From contig NZ_CP121446.1 of NCBI RefSeq assembly GCF_030643905.1, positions 2,772,001-2,836,000 of the forward strand: a stretch of 64,000 nt of DNA. Direction: 5' to 3'. Positions 41,806 through 50,874 of the stretch are shown here, piece after piece. The stretch is from Flavobacterium sp. IMCC34852. Its GTDB lineage: Bacteria > Bacteroidota > Bacteroidia > Flavobacteriales > Flavobacteriaceae. Each line of letters starts with the position of its first letter. The first letter of the stretch is position 1. Both the position numbers and the translations under genes were made by a program. Below the pieces are notes generated by a model. That model was given only the letters and a program-made list of their open reading frames with translations, was not told where the DNA came from and did not search any database.

Positions 41806-43377
41806 TTAGTTCAAGTCGATTTTATTGACGACGTAATCAGGCAATTTTGATATGGAGACTTTAAGTTTTTCCATATTTGTCTTTTGATGGTTCTCATCTT
41901 CTAGATTATGATTGTAATTGCGAAAAAGGTAGTAAACCAACAACCTATTGTAGGTATCCAATTCATTGTCTTCAATCATAGCCAAAGCCCTATTTTCAAA
42001 TTCGGTTTTATTTTTACTTTCAGACAAAGCCCTTCCTAATCGGTTTATACTCCCAAAATAATGATTCTCTGCCGGATTCTCCAATCTTAGGGAAATTCCA
42101 AACAACAAGTCGAGTACATTAATCTCTAAATCTTCTATTTCTCTGATGTAAGTACTTCTGCCTTGTTGCGCCCAACTACCATCACTCACTCTGTCGAAGC
42201 GATCATTCATAATATTGAGGTGTGATTGTAAAAAGATTTCCCATTTGGTCGTTTCAGCAGAAAGAATGGCAATACTTAACGCATGCCTTCTCGGACTGTC
42301 ATCCATGCTACAACCACCAACTACTCTTCGGTTTCGTTTCAGTTCCAGTTCGGCTTCTTTTGAAATATACAATCCGACATATTCTTCAAATTGGTCTTCG
42401 GAAGCGCTGTTGATTTTAGCTTCAGCATAAGCCTCTAATAATTTGGGCATGAAATTAGGATCATTGTTTTTTAAAGAATCTATTCTTGTCAATCTTGAAG
42501 ATTCCCATATATCCATTTTTTCTCCGAACTTTTCAAACTCTTTTTCGATTACAACCGCTCTTTTTTCTCTTTCTAACCGTTCCTTCTTGCTGAGTTTTTT
42601 GTTAGGCCTTTCAAAATCGATAGTATCCATACCCATAATAACATCAAATTTCTCGTTATCAAATTCGGGCCTTTTCAAAACCTTTTCGACATAATCATTA
42701 AACGCTCTGGGCTTATTGGGAACAGACTCATCATAATAACGATAAGTCTTTTTGGCATTTTCATTGAATATGGTGGCTGTGGTATCAATCAAACAATCTG
42801 AATATTGAATAAGCTTTGAATATTTTTGAGGTAAAAGCAAGGATTCGAATGGCTTTACTAGATAATAAGCGTTGATTCCTTCACCTGAGTATTTACCTTT
42901 TTCATTATAATCATAAATCCAATTGCCATGGATTACTTCGGATTCGTTTTGGTCTCTAAAATAGAAGTTGAAATTGTCTCTTTCAGAAAGCTCCAAATTG
43001 AAAAACTCAAGCACACTCTTATTGTCATAATCTTTGTACTGATTGGCAATTACTACCAATTTTTCTACCACTTTGGTCTTTGGATACTTTTTGATAAAAT
43101 CATCAAAAGATATATTCTTTTCAATATCAGCTTTGGCTTCTTTGGCTTTATTTCCATCCAAAGAAAGGTGATGTGCAATGGCTTGACGGTTTGAATAATA
43201 CTTCTTACTCAAATCACAAACTTTAAACTTAAGATTAAGGGAATCAACAATACGCTTTAATTTGCTCATTGAGGTTTCGGAGTAAATTAATCCGTTGTCA
43301 TGCAATTTAAACTCTGAGTACTGGGCTTTTATTTGGCTAATAACAAATAAAAAAACAATGATTAGTTTGACTTTCAT
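41806..43377 (-). CDS. Unknown exported protein
   Basis: 523 residues. A signal peptide (MKVKLIIVFLFVISQIKA) is followed by a mostly helical protein rich in Lys, Glu and Asn. A charged segment (KKLSKKERLEREKRAVVIEKEFEKF) near residue 260 suggests a coiled coil. The C-terminal half (GGCSMDDSPRRHALSIAILSAETTKWEIF) is probably an alpha-helical repeat fold. I do not recognise the family. It is the last gene of a four-gene run (TPR protein, outer-membrane barrel, GreA/B factor, this gene), 23 bases after the previous one, so it is likely co-transcribed. Confidence 0.75.
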   Translation of the reverse strand: MKVKLIIVFLFVISQIKAQYSEFKLHDNGLIYSETSMSKLKRIVDSLNLKFKVCDLSKKYYSNRQAIAHHLSLDGNKAKEAKADIEKNISFDDFIKKYPKTKVVEKLVVIANQYKDYDNKSVLEFFNLELSERDNFNFYFRDQNESEVIHGNWIYDYNEKGKYSGEGINAYYLVKPFESLLLPQKYSKLIQYSDCLIDTTATIFNENAKKTYRYYDESVPNKPRAFNDYVEKVLKRPEFDNEKFDVIMGMDTIDFERPNKKLSKKERLEREKRAVVIEKEFEKFGEKMDIWESSRLTRIDSLKNNDPNFMPKLLEAYAEAKINSASEDQFEEYVGLYISKEAELELKRNRRVVGGCSMDDSPRRHALSIAILSAETTKWEIFLQSHLNIMNDRFDRVSDGSWAQQGRSTYIREIEDLEINVLDLLFGISLRLENPAENHYFGSINRLGRALSESKNKTEFENRALAMIEDNELDTYNRLLVYYLFRNYNHNLEDENHQKTNMEKLKVSISKLPDYVVNKIDLN

Positions 43378-43400
43378 AATACACTATTTTAGGGTTAGAC

Positions 43401-43844
43401 TTACTCAACAAAATCAATCGTATAGTTTTTCCCTTGGAGTTCAAATGCATACCCAACTTTATTTCCCATCAATTGGCTTCCCAAAGGTGATTGTGGAGAA
43501 ACCGCAAAAATGGTTTTGTCATTGAGGCTGATTTTCGGCAAAGCTGTCGAAATGAAAAGTGTCATTCCGTTCACTGTGACCAAACTTCCTAAGGCAATAA
43601 CTTTGTGGGTAATAGTGTCATCAATAGCGTTTAGTATTTTTTTTTGTTCTAGTATTTCTTTGAGTTTGTAATTGAGTTTCTCTTGTTCCAAATGCATCAT
43701 CGACAATGCCGTTTCGTGCTTATCTCCGGCCGATCCTTTGGCATCATTTTGCGCATCAATGGTCAAACCGGAAATCATATCTTGAAACACATCAATTCGG
43801 TCTTGTACTAACTGTTTGTAATAATGAAGAACTTGTTGTTTCAT
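43401..43844 (-). CDS. GreA/GreB-family transcript elongation factor-like protein
   Basis: 147 residues. The N-terminal half is a predicted antiparallel coiled coil (to about 75), with an acidic/polar tip at AQNDAKGSAGDKHETA. The C-terminal half has the GreA/B domain ending KTIFAVSPQSPLGSQLMGNKVGYAFEL. Gre factors reach into the RNA polymerase channel and stimulate cleavage of backtracked RNA. The family's usual acidic tip pair is not obvious, so cleavage activity is uncertain. It is encoded between the outer-membrane barrel and the unknown exported protein. Confidence 0.85.
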   Translation of the reverse strand: MKQQVLHYYKQLVQDRIDVFQDMISGLTIDAQNDAKGSAGDKHETALSMMHLEQEKLNYKLKEILEQKKILNAIDDTITHKVIALGSLVTVNGMTLFISTALPKISLNDKTIFAVSPQSPLGSQLMGNKVGYAFELQGKNYTIDFVE

Positions 43845-43848
43845 TGCA

Positions 43849-43933
43849 GATTTTTGGATTACTAGACTTCTTAGATGGTTAGATTTTATCTAAGTCAGTC
43901 TAAGAAGTCTAACTGTCTAATTATCTAAAAATC
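43849..43933. repeat. Nested inverted repeat of TTAGATT-type words
   Basis: TAGACTTCTTAGA at 43863-43875 is the exact inverse of TCTAAGAAGTCTA at 43899-43911. TTAGATTTTATCTAA lies in the loop, and outer arms based on GATTTTT/AAAAATC extend the symmetry over about 85 bp, reaching the stop codon of the barrel gene. It lies inside the operon spacer. Confidence 0.7.
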
Positions 43934-45646
43934 AAATTTATAACTCGCGCCACCAAGTACTTGCAATCCTTGCACCGGAAAGTTTAACCAGCGTTGGTAA
44001 TCTTGGTTGGCCAAATTGTTTCCTTTTAAGAAAAACGTCAAGCGTTCTGAATGTTTGTAACCCACATGGGCATTCAAATCAAAATAACTGTCTAAGGTTA
44101 CTATTTTGTCCTCAACCGGAGGCAAAGACAAGAAGGCAAAATGAGCAAAATCTTTTCTTTCACCTACAAAAAATAAACTCGTTCCGGCGAACCATTTTGG
44201 GGTTATATTTACCTCTAAACTAGTGCTCACTTTCAAACTCGGCAAATTCCAAGCTTCACTTTCAACATCGGTTGAATAACTGCTGAAAGTTCCGTTAATC
44301 CCGAAAGTCATGTTTTTAGTGAAATCAGCTTTTAATTCCCCAAAGAAACTTACTGTTTTTAATTGGTCATAAACCACCTTAAAGGAATTACCGTATTGAT
44401 AGCCTTCGGTGCCAATAAGTTCTTCATATCCATTGCTTTTGAAAAGAGCTCTGTTGTCTTCGTTCGTGTAAGAGCCGCGAATGTTATAACTTACACTGTT
44501 GGCTAGTTTGCCTTTCAAACCGGCATAAACATCATATTTCTGATCGGTTGGTGCTACGATTAACGTTGGTGACACAAAGAAATTCTCCTGTACAAAATCG
44601 TGATAAGAATTTTGCTTTAATCCGCCTTCAACACCGGCATAAAAAATCATTAAATCGCCTACAACTTTATAGGAACCTGTAATTTGCGGATAGATAAAGA
44701 ACTTGCTCTCACCTTGCTCTTGTGCCGCACTGTAAAAGAAACCTACTCCCGCATTCACGGTCAAATCGTCTTTTTGGATTCTGATACTGGGTTGGAAACC
44801 AACATTTGCAAAACCATATTTATAACCTGCATTTCCAACCATATTTTTGTCGAAAGACCCGCTGATATAATCCAAGATAAAATTGGCTTTTATTTTTTGC
44901 TCTACGATATCAAATTCTAAGGATGGTTTGGCTACAAAACGATTTTCTGCCGAACCGAAAGCATCCCAAAAACGACTGAATTTCACCGAGCTTTCTTTTA
45001 AAACACTATTCAATCCCAATCTTCCGCCTACATATAAAGTGTGATACGTTTGTTGCTCATCAATAGTTTCAATAGTGGCATCGGTTAATGTTCCCGGATA
45101 GAAGCCATACCAATTGTAGATTTGATTCTTATAGCCTAAATCGGCATTCCAATTCATGGCTTTGGTTCTGCTACCATAAGTTAAATCTAAGGCCGTATTC
45201 ATGAACTTATCATCTAAGACTACGTCTTTAATACCGCCTTGAGACGAACTGTGGCGCAACATTCCACCGAAATAATCGGTATTGCTGACATTTTCGGTAA
45301 CGAATAATTCAACGTTGGCTGTTCCGTAATTTCCGGCAGCAAGAGTCAAATAATTACTGAATATTTTCTCTTCGGGTGATTTGTCTACATTGGCGGCTTT
45401 TCCTTTAGAAGGCGCAAAAGTAGATGCAACGGGGAAAGAAAAAATATTGTATTTAATATTTTCTTTTTTCTGTGTTTCTTCGTCGTCCAACGTTGGTGTT
45501 TCTTTTACTTTAAAAGCATCGGAAATGGTTGGCGTATAAGGTTTCACGACGTTTACGACTTCGGTTCCAATATTGTCGTCTTTTTTTTGTCCAAAAGAAA
45601 TTTGGGTCAAAAAAAGAATAGCTGCTATATATTTTACTTGTTTCAT
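43925..45646 (-). CDS. Plug-less TonB-receptor-like outer-membrane beta-barrel
   Basis: 573 residues. After the signal peptide (MKQVKYIAAILFLTQISFG) a periplasmic segment contains VVKPYTPTISDAFKVKETP. From about residue 85 to the end there are alternating beta strands with aromatic ends, typical of a TonB-receptor-type barrel, and the C-terminal strand ends in Phe (LGGASYKFDF), as in outer-membrane barrels. No plug domain and no TonB box are seen, and the protein is short for a full receptor. The TPR protein encoded 23 bases upstream is its likely partner. Function unknown. Confidence 0.8.
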   Translation of the reverse strand: MKQVKYIAAILFLTQISFGQKKDDNIGTEVVNVVKPYTPTISDAFKVKETPTLDDEETQKKENIKYNIFSFPVASTFAPSKGKAANVDKSPEEKIFSNYLTLAAGNYGTANVELFVTENVSNTDYFGGMLRHSSSQGGIKDVVLDDKFMNTALDLTYGSRTKAMNWNADLGYKNQIYNWYGFYPGTLTDATIETIDEQQTYHTLYVGGRLGLNSVLKESSVKFSRFWDAFGSAENRFVAKPSLEFDIVEQKIKANFILDYISGSFDKNMVGNAGYKYGFANVGFQPSIRIQKDDLTVNAGVGFFYSAAQEQGESKFFIYPQITGSYKVVGDLMIFYAGVEGGLKQNSYHDFVQENFFVSPTLIVAPTDQKYDVYAGLKGKLANSVSYNIRGSYTNEDNRALFKSNGYEELIGTEGYQYGNSFKVVYDQLKTVSFFGELKADFTKNMTFGINGTFSSYSTDVESEAWNLPSLKVSTSLEVNITPKWFAGTSLFFVGERKDFAHFAFLSLPPVEDKIVTLDSYFDLNAHVGYKHSERLTFFLKGNNLANQDYQRWLNFPVQGLQVLGGASYKFDF

Positions 45647-45669
45647 ATCTATTTATGATTCAGGGAGAT

Positions 45670-48600
45670 TTATTCGGTTATTGAAGAATTCGTTTTGGCG
45701 GCTTCGCCTTTGATAAAATCTAATTCTGTTTGTGCTTCTGCTACTACATCTTCGAAAGAAGCAAAGTTTTTAATCACGCTGTCTAAGATAGAAGTCGCGC
45801 TGAAATTATCCTTCATTTGGTAATAGTTTTTGGCCATTACAATCAAACCTTTGGCACCAAAATATTTATAACCCGAATAGTCTTTGGCCAATTTCTGAAC
45901 TGTTTTATTCGACTCTTCATATTTGCCGTCTTTGTTTTTAAAGTAGGCATCGTAATACAAAGCTTCAGCGGCTAATTCTCCTTTGGCTATTGTTAACAAT
46001 TTGGCATAAGCCGAACGCGCTTTCACTTCATCATTCACTTGAATCGCAGCACGCGCGACGATAATCTGTGCATCGCTTTTTACCTTGTTATCGGTTTTTG
46101 GATTGGCCAATACTTTATCGGCGTAAACCACGGCATTGGCGTAATCCTTTTGGTCGTAATACACACGCATTAAATTGGCTTGCGCAAAAGTCACGTTTTG
46201 CGGAAAATCGGCTTCGGTTTCTAAACGTTTTAAGATTGGAGCGGCTTTTGTATAATCGCTTTTCTTTAAATGAATTTCGGCCAAACGCGCTAATGATTGT
46301 TCGGTGAACTCATTTCTCGATTTACTAATTACATATTCATAACCCGCAACCGAATTGCTTTCCAAACCGTCAGCATAATAAGATTGTGCCAAATAGAAAT
46401 TGGCTTTCAAAGCGTGAATCCCATTAGGGAATTTGGAAACATAACCGCTCAAACTTGAAATCGCTTGTTTGGTATTGTTTTGTAAATATTGCTTTTCTGC
46501 GGCTTCGTAAGTATCGTTGTCCAATTCGGCATCCGAAACTTCTACGAAATCTAACGTTCTCACCCAAGAGGCATATTCATCTACTTTTCCATTGTCCATA
46601 TAAATCAAGCGTGCGGTTGAAACAGCCTCTAAAGCTTCCGGAGTTCTGGGATAATCGGCGGCTACTTTTTTGAATTTGGCAATGGCTTGTTCGTCTTTTT
46701 GGGCGTTGTAATATACCAAACCCTGACGCAAAACTGCTTTTGAAGCAAACGAACCGTTTTTGAATTCGCTCAACAATTGGTCATAAGTTTTTACGGCCAA
46801 ATCGGTTTTGTTTTCGGCTACATAAGTATTTCCTAACTCGAATAAAGCATCGTCGCGGTATTGTGAAGTTTTGAAATTTTGCAAAAACTTATTGAAGTCT
46901 TCAATCTTTTTGTCGTTTCGCGAAACAAAGCCATAACTCAAAGCTTTTTGGAACGCGGCATAATCGGCGTCAATGCCTTTCATTTCGATAGCTTTGTTGT
47001 AAGCATCCATAGCCGGCCAATACTTGGAAGTCACAAAACGCGAATCGCCTAAACGCAAGTAAGCATCATTCAAACGCACTCTGTCGTCTTTGTTGGCATC
47101 AATAAAACTTTGGAAATAATCTCCGGCCTGACTGTATTCTTTTTGCTTGAAATAAGCGTAAGCTATGTTGTAATTAATGTTTTTGTTTTCCGGCGTATTT
47201 TTCGCTTCAGCGTAACCTGCAAACTGTTTGAAACTCAACAAAGCTTCATTGAAATTATCCAAAACATATTCTGTTTCGCCTTTCCAGAAAGTCGCTCTGG
47301 CGGTGAACTTTTCGTTTCTTGGTGTAGCAATTGACTTTTTGAACATTGCCAACGCATCTTTGTAGTTTCCATCAGTATACAATTCGATACCGCGATAGAA
47401 GGTTACTTTTTGGTAAGCTGCTTTGTTGGCTTCGGTATTGTTTTTTTCCAATAATGTCAACGCGTCTTTGTAATTTTTAGAAGTGATATAGGAATTGATT
47501 AGCAATGTCTCAATTTCGGTTTTACTCGGCGAATTTGGGTATTTGGCCAAAAATGCGGACAAGACATCGGGAACCGATTGGTAAGAGTTACCAATTTCGT
47601 AGCTCAATTTGGCATAATTCAAATTGGCATCTTCTTGAATTTGTTTGTCGAAATCCATTTCAGAAGCGCTTTTGAATGCGTTTAACGCTTGTTGCTTTTT
47701 ATCGGTTTTGAAATAGCACTCACCTAAATGGTAATAACCGTTTTGGGCTACAAAGTCTTTACCGTCAATAATTTTATTGAATTGCAAAATGGCGTTTTCA
47801 TAGTCTTTCTGCATGTAGTAAGTGTAACCCAATTGGTAATAATCGGTATTACTCCATTTGCCTTTTTTGCCACGGTATTCTTTTAAATATGGTAAAGCTT
47901 TGTCATACTGTTTCAAGTTGAAATAACTTTCACCTATAATTTTATTCAATTCTGATTTTTCTGAGGCATTCGAATTGGGCATCGCTACCAAACCGGCATC
48001 GATAGCCTTTTGGAATTCACCCGATTTAAAGTGCATATCGGCTTTGAAATAAGACAATTTCTCTTTGTACTTTTCTTCATCGGAAACCTGTTCGAAATAC
48101 TTGTTGGCTTCCTGGTAATTGTCGCCTTCATAAGCCATAAAACCTAAGTAATATTTCGCTTGCGAACCATATTCTTTAGAATTAACTACTTTGTTAAAAT
48201 AACTGGTTGCTTCTTTTTTATTGCCTGCCGTAAAATAAGCATAACCTTTTTGGAACGTAAATTTTTCAGTTTGCTCGTAAGTCAACGCACTTTCGTCAAC
48301 TTTATCAAAATATTGTAAAGCCTGAGGAAACTTCCCTTGCTCAAAATAATACTGCGCCACTTCAATATAAGCTTGGTTGGTTTTTGAACTGGTTGGATGG
48401 TCAGCAACGAATTTTTCCATCAATTCGTCGGCGTTATTTTGGTTCAAATGAATAGCGCAATTGGCGATGTAATAAGCACAATCGGCTTGAACATCTTCTG
48501 CGGTATTGTCTTGTTTAACCCTTTCAAAAAGAATTTGTGCCGATTGGTATTGCTTGTCTTTATACAACGCAATCGCTTTGTCAAAATCGGATAACTGATG

Positions 48601-48684
48601 GGTGTAAATAGCAGATTGTTGGGCTGAAACTGTTGAAAATCCTCCAACAGTCAGTAGAAAACATAACATTAAAACGCTTCGCAT
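45670..48684 (-). CDS. Large periplasmic TPR-repeat protein
   Basis: 1004 residues. A signal peptide (MRSVLMLCFLLTVGGFSTVSA) is followed along the entire length by tetratricopeptide repeats, for example FDKAIALYKDKQYQSAQILFERV, GKFPQALQYFDKVDE, KQYDKALPYLKEYRG and KDYANAVVYADKVL. Some resemble the BamD/YbgF type. It is probably a periplasmic scaffold or an outer-membrane assembly partner. It precedes the plug-less barrel gene by 23 bases, so the two proteins are expected to work together. It is divergent from ftsE. Confidence 0.88.
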   Translation of the reverse strand: MRSVLMLCFLLTVGGFSTVSAQQSAIYTHQLSDFDKAIALYKDKQYQSAQILFERVKQDNTAEDVQADCAYYIANCAIHLNQNNADELMEKFVADHPTSSKTNQAYIEVAQYYFEQGKFPQALQYFDKVDESALTYEQTEKFTFQKGYAYFTAGNKKEATSYFNKVVNSKEYGSQAKYYLGFMAYEGDNYQEANKYFEQVSDEEKYKEKLSYFKADMHFKSGEFQKAIDAGLVAMPNSNASEKSELNKIIGESYFNLKQYDKALPYLKEYRGKKGKWSNTDYYQLGYTYYMQKDYENAILQFNKIIDGKDFVAQNGYYHLGECYFKTDKKQQALNAFKSASEMDFDKQIQEDANLNYAKLSYEIGNSYQSVPDVLSAFLAKYPNSPSKTEIETLLINSYITSKNYKDALTLLEKNNTEANKAAYQKVTFYRGIELYTDGNYKDALAMFKKSIATPRNEKFTARATFWKGETEYVLDNFNEALLSFKQFAGYAEAKNTPENKNINYNIAYAYFKQKEYSQAGDYFQSFIDANKDDRVRLNDAYLRLGDSRFVTSKYWPAMDAYNKAIEMKGIDADYAAFQKALSYGFVSRNDKKIEDFNKFLQNFKTSQYRDDALFELGNTYVAENKTDLAVKTYDQLLSEFKNGSFASKAVLRQGLVYYNAQKDEQAIAKFKKVAADYPRTPEALEAVSTARLIYMDNGKVDEYASWVRTLDFVEVSDAELDNDTYEAAEKQYLQNNTKQAISSLSGYVSKFPNGIHALKANFYLAQSYYADGLESNSVAGYEYVISKSRNEFTEQSLARLAEIHLKKSDYTKAAPILKRLETEADFPQNVTFAQANLMRVYYDQKDYANAVVYADKVLANPKTDNKVKSDAQIIVARAAIQVNDEVKARSAYAKLLTIAKGELAAEALYYDAYFKNKDGKYEESNKTVQKLAKDYSGYKYFGAKGLIVMAKNYYQMKDNFSATSILDSVIKNFASFEDVVAEAQTELDFIKGEAAKTNSSITE

Positions 48685-48706
48685 GGTTTTTATTTTTACT
48701 TATCCA

Positions 48707-48714
48707 AAAATATT
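48707..48714 (-). promoter_or_regulatory. -7 element of the TPR-barrel operon
   Basis: The minus strand has TATTTTTG (exact TAnnTTTG), 23 bases upstream of the ATG. No TTG is seen at the usual distance. Confidence 0.5.
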
Positions 48715-48793
48715 ACTCTATACCCTATAACGTAAAAACTATACCATTTATTATAAACATTGTTTTAAACAATTTTTTTTAGGGGAAAGAGAA

Positions 48794-48870
48794 GAGATAA
48801 TAGATAAAGAGGTGATTGACATTCTATTTGAAATGAGTCTATTATCTATCCGTCTCTCATCTATTATCTC
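48794..48870. repeat. Inverted word repeat upstream of ftsE
   Basis: GAGATAATAGAT at 48794-48805 is the exact inverse of ATCTATTATCTC at 48859-48870. A third related word, TCTATTATCTATC, lies at 48838-48850. It sits in the 254-bp region between divergent operons. The rest of that region holds only promoter elements and a small ATTGTTT/AAACAAT hairpin near 48760. Confidence 0.65.
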
Positions 48871-48887
48871 AATTAGAAAAATATATT

Positions 48888-48918
48888 TTGAAATCAAGCT
48901 TTATCTTTATTACTTTTA
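48888..48918 (+). promoter_or_regulatory. ftsE promoter
   Basis: TTG at 48888-48890, a 20-bp spacer, and TACTTTTA at 48911-48918 (one mismatch to TAnnTTTG), 20 bases before the ATG. Confidence 0.5.
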
Positions 48919-48938
48919 CCCAATAAACCCAATTACTC

Positions 48939-49622
48939 ATGTCAGAAGCAGTTTTATCTTTAAAAAACGTAACGATTTATCAGGAAAACAAAGTCATTTT
49001 ATCCCAAATTAACTTGGAAGTAAAAGAAGGCGAATTCCTTTATATCATTGGTAAGACCGGTACAGGCAAGAGTAGTTTCATGAAAACCTTATACGGTGAC
49101 TTGCCTTTGACAGAAGGAACCGGAAGCATCGTAGGCTATAATTTAGTGAATTTGAAAGAAGATGATATTCCGTTTCTGAGAAGAAAAATCGGGATTGTAT
49201 TTCAGGATTTTCAATTATTGTTAGACCGAAGTGTTAATGAAAACATGCTGTTTGTTTTAAAAGCTACCGGTTGGACCGACCAAAAAGCCATGCAAGACAA
49301 GATTGACGATGTTTTGGAACGAGTAGGTTTAAAAGGCATTGCCAATAAAATGCCACACCAACTTTCGGGCGGAGAACAACAAAGAGTAGCTATCGCAAGA
49401 GCTTTGTTGAATGATCCTGAGTTAATTTTGGCCGATGAACCTACCGGAAATCTTGACCCGCAAACCAGTGCGGAAGTATTGAGTGTATTGAAAAAAATCA
49501 ATGAAAACGGAAAAACGGTAATCATGGCCACTCACGACTATGCTTTGTTGATGAAATTCCCGTCAAAGACTTTGAAGTGTGAAGATAATACTATTTTTGA
49601 AGTGGTTCAGAAAACCGTTTAA
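48939..49622 (+). CDS. ftsE: FtsE-like ABC ATPase
   Basis: 227 residues. Walker A GKTGTGKSS begins at residue 38. The Q-loop is in IGIVFQDFQLLLDRSVNEN, the signature is LSGGEQQRVAIARALL, Walker B is LILADEPTGNLD, and the switch His lies in MATHDYALL. The sequence fits FtsE, which with the membrane protein FtsX activates septal peptidoglycan hydrolases during division. ftsX is not adjacent, which is usual in Bacteroidetes. The last 32 bases overlap tail-to-tail with the membrane-protein gene on the other strand. Confidence 0.9.
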   Translation: MSEAVLSLKNVTIYQENKVILSQINLEVKEGEFLYIIGKTGTGKSSFMKTLYGDLPLTEGTGSIVGYNLVNLKEDDIPFLRRKIGIVFQDFQLLLDRSVNENMLFVLKATGWTDQKAMQDKIDDVLERVGLKGIANKMPHQLSGGEQQRVAIARALLNDPELILADEPTGNLDPQTSAEVLSVLKKINENGKTVIMATHDYALLMKFPSKTLKCEDNTIFEVVQKTV

Positions 49623-50874
49623 CCCAATTCTTATCGCTTAAAAATTTAGCCGAAAGCAAAATCACAAAAGGGAAGGTCACCAAGTGAAACCGATCGCCTT
49701 GACCGCTGGATATGCCGGACAACAAGATGATGTATCCGACAAAAAAGGCCACGAAAAAGTAAAACTTGTCTTTTTTATAATATTTCAACCCAAAGTACAA
49801 TGCGAGCAAAACGCCCAACAAGGTGAAAAACCTGTTTTGCCATTTGGTAGCGTCAAATACCATTGATTTCCAGTATGAAAAATTGCTTTTCTGTTGGTGA
49901 TTTTTGAGATCAAAAACACTCGGATTTCCGGATTTCGAATTCTCTAAAAGATTATCAAAATAAGCTTTAACAACATTCGGAAAATTGTTTCGCAATTGCT
50001 GTTTGGCATCTTCCAAAGCCACTTTCTTTTGATCGGTAAAGTCTAGACTAAATAAATATTCCGCCCTGGGATTGTTGATTTGATGATAGGTTTTACCATT
50101 TTTAAAACAGTCTGCCTTGCTGAAAATATAATTGTGATATGTTACACCATCTATATAACTAATGGTGAAATCGCCATATTGGGCTTTCATTCCCACGACT
50201 TGAATGGCAATCATCAGCAAACTTCCGTAGATAAACACTATGCTTCTTGTCTTATAGTTGCCAATAATTTCTCGGATAAAAAACAACACAACCACAATGG
50301 CTAAAAACTTGGCGCCGGGTTTGACCAACATACTGGATAATAACAATGACAAGGACAAAGACAAATACCAAAACTTCTCGGTTTTATAATATCGGAACAA
50401 CAAATAAAAAGCCATCATGATAAAGAAAACAAAGATGTTTTCGGTTAGTAAATGAAAATTCAGAACCACATTCCCGAAGATAAAAAAGGGCAAAACAGCA
50501 AAGACAAAAGCTACTCTTTCTGCTAAAAAATGCTTGATGATTTCAAACAACAGCAACGCCGTTCCTAACCAGCAAACACTATTTACCAGCAAACTCCATT
50601 GAAAAATTCCGGCATCGGAACTGCCAAATAAATATGGAATACCCGTGATAAATGCCATTACCATTGGTCGGTAATAATGTCCGGTAAACTTGAGATACAT
50701 TTTTTGAGCCGATTCCAAATAATTATCACAATCCGGATAAATCAACGTTTGTTGGTCTAATTGCAAAAGAAAATTCAGCAGGGCCAACCAACACAAACCC
50801 ACCAAAACAATGAGCAAATGATAGCGGTATTTTTTTAGCAAAACATTCAAATTATTGGTCTTTTTTATAAACAT
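49591..50874 (-). CDS. Multi-pass membrane protein, GT-C/GT39-like
   Basis: 427 residues with about ten membrane helices. The first extracytoplasmic loop has IYPDCDNYLESAQKMYLKFTGHYYRP, with acidic residues and an Arg in the style of GT-C glycosyltransferases that use lipid-phosphate sugars. A long soluble loop lies between later helices (about 230-320). It overlaps the oxygenase gene start-to-stop by 23 bases and ftsE by 32 bases. Its position at the edge of the glycan region suggests sugar transfer to a surface polymer. The GT-C assignment is an inference from topology. Confidence 0.65.
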   Translation of the reverse strand: MFIKKTNNLNVLLKKYRYHLLIVLVGLCWLALLNFLLQLDQQTLIYPDCDNYLESAQKMYLKFTGHYYRPMVMAFITGIPYLFGSSDAGIFQWSLLVNSVCWLGTALLLFEIIKHFLAERVAFVFAVLPFFIFGNVVLNFHLLTENIFVFFIMMAFYLLFRYYKTEKFWYLSLSLSLLLSSMLVKPGAKFLAIVVVLFFIREIIGNYKTRSIVFIYGSLLMIAIQVVGMKAQYGDFTISYIDGVTYHNYIFSKADCFKNGKTYHQINNPRAEYLFSLDFTDQKKVALEDAKQQLRNNFPNVVKAYFDNLLENSKSGNPSVFDLKNHQQKSNFSYWKSMVFDATKWQNRFFTLLGVLLALYFGLKYYKKDKFYFFVAFFVGYIILLSGISSGQGDRFHLVTFPFVILLSAKFLSDKNWVKRFSEPLQK

